13,761 bases of DNA from Candidatus Altimarinota bacterium (lineage in GTDB: Bacteria > Patescibacteriota > Gracilibacteria > UBA4473), in the NCBI GenBank assembly GCA_026982915.1, contig JALWQU010000156.1, forward strand, positions 1-13,761. Reading direction: 5' to 3'. The notes beneath the pieces were generated by a model. The model saw only the letters and a program-made list of their open reading frames with translations, did not search any database and was not told the DNA's origin. The translations under genes were made by a program, and so were the position numbers. Shown piece after piece: positions 1 through 6,589 of the stretch. The stretch's first letter is position 1. The number at the start of each line of letters is the position of its first letter.

Positions 1-353
1 TTTGTTCATGGGAAAAAGGGTGGTAAATTAAGGGTTTTCGTTCTTTATTTTACTCGCTTTTTCCTTTTATTTAAGCCTTTTTTTAGGTTTTTTGTTTTAA
101 ATTCTTAAGACTTTTAAGATTGTACCTCCTACCTTTTTCTCACTTTATATGTAAAATTTTGTTTTCATAATCATTGAATAGTAGAGCCTCTTCTCACTGA
201 CCACTAACTAATATATTGACTGTAAAAACCTTGAATTTCCGAGCAATACTTCGATATTCCTCAAAATTTACACTTTTTTCGCTCAAAATCTTGAATTTTC
301 TGTCTCGAAAAAGATACTAGACAGGTTCTCACAAAAATAATTTTTCTAAAAAA
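1..353. other. AT-rich non-coding stretch downstream of ung
   Basis: I see no convincing gene on either strand. Frame 1 of the plus strand stays open to about position 105, but it would be a Phe-rich low-complexity peptide. Small inverted repeats are present: CTGTCT (300-305) with AGACAG (319-324), and TCTTAA with TTAAGA around 97-116. AAGCCT (73-78) can pair with AGGTTT (85-90) and is followed by a T run, a weak terminator-like shape for a rightward transcript entering from the left. The minus strand carries a GGAGG match near 125-130 but no start codon at a useful distance. The region may simply hold the 3' ends of two convergent transcripts. Confidence 0.5.
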
Positions 354-1067
354 TCACAAACACCCCCAATCAATAGGTTCTTTACCCTGACTCAATAAAT
401 AGGCATTCACTTGAGAGAACGGCTTACTTCCAAAAAAGCCCGAATGAACGGAAAAAGGACTCGGGTGAGGCGATTTTAGAATCAAATGTTTTTGGGTATC
501 GATAAGGGGTTCTTTTGATTGGGCGAATTTCCCCCAAAGGATAAAAACAACCGATTCCTTATGATCAGAGATCAACTGGATAATCTTATCCGTAAATTTT
601 TGCCAGCCAATACCACTATGCGAGTTAGCTTCATGCGCCCGAACGGTAAGCGTCGCGTTGAGCATGAGTACACCTTGTTCCGACCAGCCCATAAGATTAC
701 CGTGTTCGGGGATTTTAAACTTCCCTACACCTAAATCTGATTGCAGCTCTTTAAATATATTTTGAAGTGATGGTGGTATTTTTTTATTTTTCTTCGGAAC
801 CGAAAAAGATAGCCCATGCGCATGAGGGCTTATCTTATCCTTAATTATTTCTGCGGAATGGTAAGGATCTTGCCCCAGTATGACCACCTTAACCTTATCC
901 CATGGACATAAATCTAAAGCTAAAAAAATTTGTTTTGGAGGCGGAAAAAAGGTTTTACCCGCCTGCATCTCAGCTCTTAGGAAATCAGTAATTTTTTGAA
1001 AATAAGGCTTCTGAGCCTCTTGATCAAGTACTGCTTTCCAACCAGATTCAATTTGTAGTGATGCCAT
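354..1067 (-). CDS. ung: Uracil-DNA glycosylase, family 1
   Basis: The enzyme removes uracil from DNA, the first step of base-excision repair of deaminated cytosine, and acts in the cytoplasm. The 237-residue length suits the family. The water-activating motif GQDPYH is at residues 65-70 with catalytic Asp67. FSVP and PPSLQNIFKEL follow, then LNATLTVRAHEANSH (136-150), VFILWGK (174-180) and the DNA-intercalating loop motif HPSPFS with His201. The C-terminus (GKEPIDW) matches E. coli Ung. One oddity: between GQDPYH and AHGLSFSV there are 12 residues where E. coli has four (GPGQ), an extra charged loop beside the active site. The ATG directly follows the TAA of the upstream membrane-protein gene, so this is probably the last gene of that operon. 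No Shine-Dalgarno is visible. It ends in TGA, which supports TGA being a stop in this organism. Confidence 0.97.
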   Translation of the reverse strand: MASLQIESGWKAVLDQEAQKPYFQKITDFLRAEMQAGKTFFPPPKQIFLALDLCPWDKVKVVILGQDPYHSAEIIKDKISPHAHGLSFSVPKKNKKIPPSLQNIFKELQSDLGVGKFKIPEHGNLMGWSEQGVLMLNATLTVRAHEANSHSGIGWQKFTDKIIQLISDHKESVVFILWGKFAQSKEPLIDTQKHLILKSPHPSPFSVHSGFFGSKPFSQVNAYLLSQGKEPIDWGCL

Positions 1068-1403
1068 TTATTTTTTAAAAAAATAGACCCAAATACCCAT
1101 GCCTGCAAACCATACCAGGTAAACTACAAAAATATTCAACCAATATCTATCCGAATAAATACTCAGAAAATAAAGGACTAGAATCGAGAGCACAAAAAAA
1201 ACAATTCCCCAGGCACCACCCTCTAAAAAAGAAAGTATTTGCGATTTATTCTTTTGTTCCACCGTTACAAAAATAAAAGAAAGAATGAATACCAACGGCA
1301 TGGAAGCAAAAATACTACCTACCCGTTCCCCAAAAAGTCGGGATAGCACTAGCACCAAAGCAATAATGATGCCACCGATAATACTTTTGAGAAGAATATC
1401 CAT
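1068..1403 (-). CDS. Small GlpM/DUF3147-like integral membrane protein
   Basis: This 111-residue, very hydrophobic protein has about four membrane segments and a short polar segment (EQKNKSQ) between the second and third. Its pattern, a glycine-rich first helix (KSIIGGIIIALVLVLSR), a GSIFASMPLVF second helix and a final VWFAGMGIWVYF helix, resembles the GlpM/DUF3147 family of small inner-membrane proteins. The biochemical role of that family is not established. I chose the ATG at 1403 over an in-frame TTG at 1418: the ATG lies two bases after the TAA of the upstream lipoprotein gene and has GGAAA upstream as a modest ribosome-binding site. The gene abuts ung, so the three genes are likely cotranscribed and translationally coupled. 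The family call rests on pattern and size only. Confidence 0.7.
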   Translation of the reverse strand: MDILLKSIIGGIIIALVLVLSRLFGERVGSIFASMPLVFILSFIFVTVEQKNKSQILSFLEGGAWGIVFFVLSILVLYFLSIYSDRYWLNIFVVYLVWFAGMGIWVYFFKK

Positions 1404-1405
1404 GC

Positions 1406-2863
1406 TTATTTCCAACAATAGTCTCCATTTTTATCTTTTGCACAACTTTCATCAATATATTCAAATGATTCTGCATCTATATCATAAAGAGGTTTCCCAT
1501 ATCTAAAGACCGTATCATGATCCTTGGCAAAAGAACCACCCTCAAAGATTTGGAAAGAAGCCGGATCCGCCTTCGGAATAAGCCGCCCATTCCAGTAAAC
1601 ATAATTTTTATCCTTTGCATACATAGCAAAACCTATAACCCTAAAAGAATTTAGATCTGCCCCTTCTAAGGGTTTTGTCTGCCAATAAATATTATATCGA
1701 TCTTTTTGATAATCCCCTTTAATTATCTCAAAAGTATTTACATCTATATATTCTACAGGACTCGTATGTGCAAAAATATAGTTCTTATCTCGTGAATAGA
1801 CACTATCAATAATTTTAAAAGTCACAGGATCTGCCCTCTCAATAATTTTCCAGTCTTTATACACATTATTTTTATCCTTTGCAAAAAGCCCTTGATCACC
1901 AAGTACCTCAAACGTATCAATATCCGCCCCAATAACTTTTCGAGCATCATTAAAGCTATATTTATAAATAACCCCATCAATAAGTGCGTAGTCTTTTATA
2001 TCCCATAAGGCTCGACTTCTATCTAGAACTCCCTGTATTTCAATCTTTTTTGGAATAAATTCTCTATTTTGCTCCAATCTATATGCTTTTTGTTGCCTAC
2101 GGTGCCGAAGTTTCTGCTGTAACTCTAAACGACGACTATTTTTCATAGCCGTACTACTTTTTTCATATCTCCAAGGTTGAATCCATGAGACTTTATTACT
2201 TTTTCTTTGAAAACGATTTAAATATGAAGCATTTCCTTTTGCAATTTTTCTATAGCTATGTCCCGCTGTAATTTTGAATTTAGATTGACCTTTACTTTTA
2301 TAAAGCTCTTCCATTTTCATATAATCATCTAAGGTTAAAACCAGACGATTCCCCTTAATTACGCCAGTTTCAGCTGTCAAAATAGGACTTGGGAATATAA
2401 AGGTTTCCTTGGCCTGTACATTAATCATATTTTTAGCGGTTTTATAGTAGGAAAAATCCTTTCCAAAAGGTAGTTCTGCAAAACCTGCAGGATTTATATC
2501 TAAATCCCGATAATCTATAATAAGCGTATATTTACCATTTTTATCTGAAAAGTAATCATTCGTCATAGCTCCAGTTAATGTAGTTATAAATGTATTATTC
2601 GTCCCTCTCTCACAGCTAATACGTTTATTAACAATTTTATCTATGCTATTGAGTCGTTCTTTATTGATATCACAGAAAGTCTCAATGCCCGTTTTTACCT
2701 CATCAGCTGTTAAAAAGTGGCTCTCATTTATATTAAATTCGAAAACAGATTTAGAATAAATCTTACCACCTTGTTTCAGGGTTGTTTCTTTTTCCATAGA
2801 TAAACATCCCGTTAGGGTAACGCTTAAAATAACAACTAAAAATACCTTAGAGAGCCTATTCAT
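1406..2863 (-). CDS. Secreted lipoprotein with C-terminal DKNYY repeats
   Basis: The 485-residue protein starts with a lipoprotein signal peptide: MNRLSK, a hydrophobic core, and lipobox LTGC with Cys20 as the predicted lipidated residue. It should be anchored on the outer face of the membrane. Residues 40-200 form a region I cannot assign, with Cys64 and Cys84 as a possible disulfide. Residues 241-272 are strikingly basic and Gln-rich (for example RRLELQQKLRHRRQQK). From about 291 to the end there are repeats of roughly 32-34 residues, each with a D-x-x-T/S-F-x-I/V segment and a KDKNxVY-like segment, the hallmark of the DKNYY family, whose function is unknown. The gene lies 50 bp after secF and two bases before the GlpM-like gene. 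The ATG at 2863 is set by the signal peptide; no Shine-Dalgarno is visible. Binding of surface or environmental ligands is plausible but unproven. Confidence 0.85.
   Translation of the reverse strand: MNRLSKVFLVVILSVTLTGCLSMEKETTLKQGGKIYSKSVFEFNINESHFLTADEVKTGIETFCDINKERLNSIDKIVNKRISCERGTNNTFITTLTGAMTNDYFSDKNGKYTLIIDYRDLDINPAGFAELPFGKDFSYYKTAKNMINVQAKETFIFPSPILTAETGVIKGNRLVLTLDDYMKMEELYKSKGQSKFKITAGHSYRKIAKGNASYLNRFQRKSNKVSWIQPWRYEKSSTAMKNSRRLELQQKLRHRRQQKAYRLEQNREFIPKKIEIQGVLDRSRALWDIKDYALIDGVIYKYSFNDARKVIGADIDTFEVLGDQGLFAKDKNNVYKDWKIIERADPVTFKIIDSVYSRDKNYIFAHTSPVEYIDVNTFEIIKGDYQKDRYNIYWQTKPLEGADLNSFRVIGFAMYAKDKNYVYWNGRLIPKADPASFQIFEGGSFAKDHDTVFRYGKPLYDIDAESFEYIDESCAKDKNGDYCWK
1409..1993 (-). 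repeat. DKNYY protein repeats in the lipoprotein
   Basis: This part encodes six successive variants of the KDKNxVY motif: KDKNNVY, RDKNYIF, KDRYNIY, KDKNYVY, KDHDTVF and KDKNGDY. Each of the last five is preceded by a D-x-x-(T/S)-F-(K/E/R/Q) segment at nearly constant spacing of about 32-34 residues. The last copy is bounded by Cys474 and Cys483. The repeats are clear at the protein level but diverged at the nucleotide level, so they are not a recent tandem expansion. Confidence 0.8.
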
Positions 2864-2913
2864 TTTTTAATAATTTAAAGAGTTAATAGCCTATACTTTA
2901 TTACACGAAGTAA

Positions 2914-3816
2914 CTAGTCTCGAGAATCTGACCAATTTTTCCAAGCCACAAGCGCTGGTGCCGCAATAAAGATAGAAGAATAAGTTCCTACCATTATTCC
3001 TAGAGTCAAGGCTAACATGAAGTAGAAGATGGAAGAAGCACCCCAAAAGAGTAACCCAATGAGCGGCAATAAGGTCGAAACAGACGTAAAGAGAGATCGT
3101 CGTAGTGTTTGCTGAATAGATTTTTCAACCGTATCTTCAAAGGTTTCATGGGCTTTTTGAAGTCGAATATTTTCTCGTACTCGATCCAGAATAACGATGG
3201 TGTCATTTATGGAGAACCCAAGCGTTGCTAGCAAAGCGGTTACAAAGGATAGATCTAGCTCCGTTCCATAAACAAAGCTCAAAACGGTAAAAATACCAAG
3301 GACAATAACGATATCGTGAATAAGCGCGATAATCGCCACCCCTCCAAAACGCCAAGGATTAATCGCTGCCGGTACTTTTCGAAACGCAAAAGCCACAAAA
3401 CAAATCATACCGATAAGCGCAATAGCGATCGCCCAAAGGGCTTTATACTTAAAACTTTGCCCAATATTTGAATCAACCTTTCGGTATGACTTTTCGGTAA
3501 AGTCACCTATTTTAGCTTTTACATCTTTGGCAATAGCCTGAATCTGTGTATCCGTCAGATCTTCGATGGTGATTAGATAAGTATTATCATCTGAAGCCTG
3601 AATCATAACTTCTTTTTTTAGCTCTGGACGCGCTTTAAAGAAATTTTCTAATTTATCACGGGTAACACCTTCTTCGGAAAAAGTAATATCCCACCGTGCC
3701 CCGCCCGTAAAATCAAGCCCCAGATTAAGCCCTAACATGCCCACAAGGACAAGGCTCATGAGGACGAGTGAGCCAGAAAAGGTAAACCATAGTGTTCGTA
3801 ATTTTGTAATATTCAT
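2914..3816 (-). CDS. secF: Protein translocase subunit SecF
   Basis: SecF pairs with SecD to form the proton-driven motor that pulls preproteins out of SecYEG. From the ATG at 3816 the protein is 300 residues, the family's usual size. It has a first membrane helix, then the conserved LGLDFTGGA motif (33-40), a small extracytoplasmic domain (about 45-120) and five further helices. The RND-type signature GFSINDTIVILDRVREN is at 200-216, and the HD pair of the preceding conserved helix (ALIHDIVIV) at about 167-168. The frame is open 54 codons further upstream into secD, but that sequence is charged and unrelated to SecF, so I reject the longer start. The gene begins 46 bp after secD ends and belongs to the same transcription unit. 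The upstream sequence has no Shine-Dalgarno. Confidence 0.95.
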   Translation of the reverse strand: MNITKLRTLWFTFSGSLVLMSLVLVGMLGLNLGLDFTGGARWDITFSEEGVTRDKLENFFKARPELKKEVMIQASDDNTYLITIEDLTDTQIQAIAKDVKAKIGDFTEKSYRKVDSNIGQSFKYKALWAIAIALIGMICFVAFAFRKVPAAINPWRFGGVAIIALIHDIVIVLGIFTVLSFVYGTELDLSFVTALLATLGFSINDTIVILDRVRENIRLQKAHETFEDTVEKSIQQTLRRSLFTSVSTLLPLIGLLFWGASSIFYFMLALTLGIMVGTYSSIFIAAPALVAWKNWSDSRD

Positions 3817-3862
3817 TATGTAGGTATCAATTAATAAGTAAGGCGTATCAAATATTGAGCTA

Positions 3863-6055
3863 TTATTTAGTCGTTTTTTTTCTTTTTCGAATTTTTTTTC
3901 CAACTGATTTTTCCCCAATATCACTAGATTTAACCGCGAAGAGCCATGGATGTTGTAAACATTTAAAGAGGAGGGCAAAACGTATAAGATTTCGGCTCAC
4001 GATAATAGCCGTAAACATTGATAGACAAGTTCCCAACATAAGCGTAATCGCAAATCCTTTTATGATAGAACTCCCAATAATAAAGAGAATCACACAAATA
4101 AGTAAGGTTGTGAGGTTTGAGTCACGAATAGCGGTCCACGCTCGTTCAAACCCAAGGTCAATAGCTTGAGGAAGCGTTCGACCTCGTTTGATTTCTTCTT
4201 TCATTCGTTCAAAGATCAAGATATTCCCATCAACCGCCAGTCCTATAGATAAAGCAACACCAGCCGCTCCCGCCAAAGACATGACGATAGGTCCCCCGAA
4301 ACTATCAGGCCAAAGCTTTAGAATCGCCACGAATAAAGAGGTATAAGTTATAAGCGATATAGCGGCTATTATTCCCGCAAAACGGTACATTAAGACCATA
4401 AAGATCATGGTTGCTATCAAACCAATAGCGCCCGCTGTGAGACTCTTTCTTAGTTGATCTGCCCCTAGTTCCGCCTGAATAGTCGTCTGACCAGAAAGCA
4501 TTACGGGGGCATCAATCGCTCCTAGATTCAAGCCATTAGCCAAAGCCTTCGCTCCCTCAAAGGTAAAGCTTCCCGTTATTTGTGATGATCGCCCCACAAT
4601 TTTTTGCTGAACCGTTGGACGTGTCATCCATTTCCCTCCAACTTTAATTCCGAGTCGACAAGGTCCATCATTACATTTTCGACTGGCTACTCGTCCCGTA
4701 AGATCGGCAAACATTCGACCGCCTTCCTTATCAAACTGAAGATTAATAAGGGGACTTCCGATTTGATCATACCCAGTAGAGGCTTTATCCAATTGCTTAC
4801 CGCCTAGCTTCGTTCTAACCCAAGTAGCCTCATCCATATTCCACTCAATCATTTCATAAATATAGGCGGTTTCTTTTTGGGTTACTTCTCCCTCAGGTTG
4901 TACTGATTCAACCTCAATAATATGAAAACCAAATTTCGTTTCCACTAGATTTGGAATAAGTCCGGCTTTTGCTTGTGCAAAAACAGCCTCTTCAAAAGGT
5001 TTTACCATCTTTCCAGTCTCAAACTCGCCTAACTCTCCATATGAACTTTGTGCCGCTCCTTCAGTACTAAACTCTTTCGCTAGATCTCCAAAATTATCCG
5101 TTCCTTCGGCTTTTAGTTGTGCCAAAATTTCCTCAGCCTTAGCCTTGGCTTCCTCTTTACTTTTGTATTTTACATCATCTCCAGCTTTTTCAGCTCCAGG
5201 ATAAGCAAACAAGATATGACGAGCTTTAGCCTTAGCCTTTACCATCTTCGTCCGTTCTTTTTCAATCTTATCCTTGAGCTTTAAAATACCGGCTATTTTC
5301 CTTTCTACGGGTAATCCATCAAACTCAATCTTCCCATCAGCCGAAATTTTATAAGATGGTGGAATAGTCGCGGCTATAACTTTCTGCGCTATCTTCCCCT
5401 TGGCTAGTTTAGACACTACCTCGGCAATTTCTTTACTCTCTATTTCATCTAAGAACAAAGGGCCTTTTTCTTCAAAATTAACCCCATCTTGCTTAGTCCA
5501 TAATTCAGCTTTTTCCTCAAACTCATAAGGTCGTAAATCCTTTAGTTTCTTCGCTATTTTTAACTTTATTTTCTTTTCTTGGGCAGGATCTTCTTCAAAA
5601 AACTCAAGTTTATTATTCTGTTCGGCATCACGCTTGGCCTTCTCTATATCCGTATTTGGTGGCATTTGAATCAAAACATGCTCCTCTTTTTCGCCGTTAA
5701 CCAAAACAGAAGCTTTTTTGACAATAATTTCCCCTACTCCTGCAGGATTAACTCTTTTTTCTAGAGCATCTCGAACCGATTCCACCAGATCATTTATACC
5801 CTGCTTATCCAGATCATTCGAAGGATCATCATCATTGTTTTGCATTTTCACCTCTGAAAGATCTACCTTGTAGTCTAGTTCAGTTCCACCTTTTAGGTCT
5901 AACCCAAGGGCAATATGGAAAGCTGAAAGCTTTTTGGTAATGGCATTATCAGCCCCTAATGTCTTTACATAAAAACTATTGGGAAGAGCTAATATAATAC
6001 CAAAGAGCATAATTATAAGCACAAAAATAAAGCGGCTAAGGATTTGTTTTTTCAT
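3863..6055 (-). CDS. secD: SecD with an internal parvulin (PpiC) prolyl-isomerase domain
   Basis: SecD is the larger subunit of the SecDF motor that completes protein export. The protein is 730 residues, well above the usual 400-600. Its order is an N-terminal membrane helix (about 9-25), the conserved LGLDLKGGTELDY motif (50-62), and the first extracytoplasmic domain. There the typical KLEF segment (about 149) is interrupted by a charged helical stretch and then a complete PpiC rotamase domain (about 278-384: ARHILF, FGDLAKEFST, GELGEF, MVKPFEEAVF, FGFHIIEV). The SecD fold resumes with INLQFDKEGGRMFADLTG, a CNDGPC loop (Cys461/Cys466), QITGSFTFEGAKALANGL, and five membrane helices with the signature GLAVDGNILIFERM (605-618). 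The tail is lysine-rich. I chose the ATG at 6055 over a TTG at 6118 because it places the signal-anchor helix normally and lies downstream of a good promoter. Cotranscribed with secF. Confidence 0.95.
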   Translation of the reverse strand: MKKQILSRFIFVLIIMLFGIILALPNSFYVKTLGADNAITKKLSAFHIALGLDLKGGTELDYKVDLSEVKMQNNDDDPSNDLDKQGINDLVESVRDALEKRVNPAGVGEIIVKKASVLVNGEKEEHVLIQMPPNTDIEKAKRDAEQNNKLEFFEEDPAQEKKIKLKIAKKLKDLRPYEFEEKAELWTKQDGVNFEEKGPLFLDEIESKEIAEVVSKLAKGKIAQKVIAATIPPSYKISADGKIEFDGLPVERKIAGILKLKDKIEKERTKMVKAKAKARHILFAYPGAEKAGDDVKYKSKEEAKAKAEEILAQLKAEGTDNFGDLAKEFSTEGAAQSSYGELGEFETGKMVKPFEEAVFAQAKAGLIPNLVETKFGFHIIEVESVQPEGEVTQKETAYIYEMIEWNMDEATWVRTKLGGKQLDKASTGYDQIGSPLINLQFDKEGGRMFADLTGRVASRKCNDGPCRLGIKVGGKWMTRPTVQQKIVGRSSQITGSFTFEGAKALANGLNLGAIDAPVMLSGQTTIQAELGADQLRKSLTAGAIGLIATMIFMVLMYRFAGIIAAISLITYTSLFVAILKLWPDSFGGPIVMSLAGAAGVALSIGLAVDGNILIFERMKEEIKRGRTLPQAIDLGFERAWTAIRDSNLTTLLICVILFIIGSSIIKGFAITLMLGTCLSMFTAIIVSRNLIRFALLFKCLQHPWLFAVKSSDIGEKSVGKKIRKRKKTTK

Positions 6056-6090
6056 TGTTTTAATAGAAAGAAAATTAAATATTCTGCCAG

Positions 6091-6118
6091 ATTTTAGAAT
6101 ATTTAAGAAAGCCGTCAA
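6091..6118 (-). promoter_or_regulatory. Sigma-70-type promoter of secD-secF
   Basis: On the minus strand TTGACG (6118 to 6113) is followed after 16 bases by TAAAAT (6096 to 6091). These match the -35 and -10 consensus at five of six positions each. The predicted start is near 6084, giving a leader of about 29 nt to the secD ATG. This also argues against the TTG start at 6118, which overlaps the -35 box. Confidence 0.7.
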
Positions 6119-6440
6119 ATATTCGTCCTAAAAAGTCTTAAGTTTTCCGGACAAAAAATCTAGTAGAGTAGTCTGATTGGGAGGTTTGGAGGATTTTCTG
6201 TGAACGTTTTTTGGGGAAATGATGGTTCGAATAAAAATAAGAAAAGAGTGAGAATTAGCCGTCCTAGTGTAGGTTTTTTGGAATTTTAGGTAAACATTGC
6301 AAATCTGCGCAAGAGCCTGCTTAGCTATTTTTTTGGTGTTCAATTTTACGGTTTGGAATAAAAATTCATTCAAAAAGCATGACAAAATGCATAAAACTCA
6401 CTAGATTTTGAAACTTTTGGAATTAGCCGGGAATTTTTGT
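6119..6440. other. Divergent AT-rich spacer without a recognised gene
   Basis: This spacer separates the leftward secD promoter from the rightward TyrA promoter. A minus-strand open frame of 85 codons (6128-6385) exists, but its product shows no family features, is of biased composition, and would sit across the divergent control region, so I do not call it. I looked for SRP RNA, RNase P RNA, tmRNA and 6S RNA signatures and saw none. The 10-mer GAATTAGCCG occurs twice (6252-6261 and 6420-6429), the second just upstream of the TyrA promoter. An unannotated small RNA cannot be excluded. Confidence 0.5.
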
Positions 6441-6442
6441 AT

Positions 6443-6472
6443 TTGTGATTAGGTATAGAGTTTTTATATAAT
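6443..6472 (+). promoter_or_regulatory. Promoter of the TyrA-like gene
   Basis: TTGTGA (6443-6448) and a perfect TATAAT (6467-6472) are separated by 18 bases. The predicted start near 6479 leaves a leader of about 110 nt before the coding start at 6590. A direct repeat and a palindrome lie right at the predicted start. Confidence 0.6.
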
Positions 6473-6475
6473 AAA

Positions 6476-6497
6476 AAAGCCTAATAAAGCCTAGGCT
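6476..6497 (+). promoter_or_regulatory. Candidate operator: 10-bp-spaced direct repeat plus palindrome
   Basis: AAAGCCTA occurs at 6476-6483 and again at 6486-6493, one helical turn apart. The second copy runs into the perfect 10-bp palindrome AGCCTAGGCT (6488-6497). The block begins four bases after the -10 box, where a bound repressor would block transcription. No regulator gene is visible nearby; operator function is inferred. Confidence 0.35.
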
Positions 6498-6539
6498 CTA
6501 AAAAGAATAGCCCAAAATATAGGAAAAAGCATTGCTTTT

Positions 6540-6587
6540 ATGTACTTTTTATGTATTTTATTATTACTTTTATTAAGAGATACTTAA
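6540..6587 (+). other. Possible leader ORF of 15 codons upstream of the TyrA-like gene
   Basis: An ATG at 6540 opens a 15-codon frame (MYFLCILLLLLLRDT) that ends with TAA two bases before the TyrA ATG. It holds one Tyr, one Phe and six consecutive Leu codons. A small hairpin, AAAAGC (6525-6530) with GCTTTT (6534-6539), sits immediately upstream. The arrangement could be a coupled leader peptide. The AT-rich composition makes a chance T-rich frame likely, so I give it low confidence. Confidence 0.2.
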
Positions 6588-6589
6588 AT

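Noticed and set aside
300..324. Hairpin CTGTCT/AGACAG as the ung terminator
   Set aside because: The loop is 13 bases, the stem only six, and no T run follows on the minus strand.
3817..3978. Longer SecF start inside the secD 3' end
   Set aside because: The added residues are charged and unlike SecF. The ATG at 3816 puts the first membrane helix and LGLDFTGGA at normal positions.
6056..6118. Longer SecD start at a TTG
   Set aside because: It overlaps the predicted -35 and -10 boxes, and the ATG at 6055 gives a normal signal-anchor helix.
6128..6385. 85-codon minus-strand open frame between secD and the TyrA-like gene
   Set aside because: No recognisable family, low-complexity composition, no promoter or ribosome-binding site, and position across a divergent control region.
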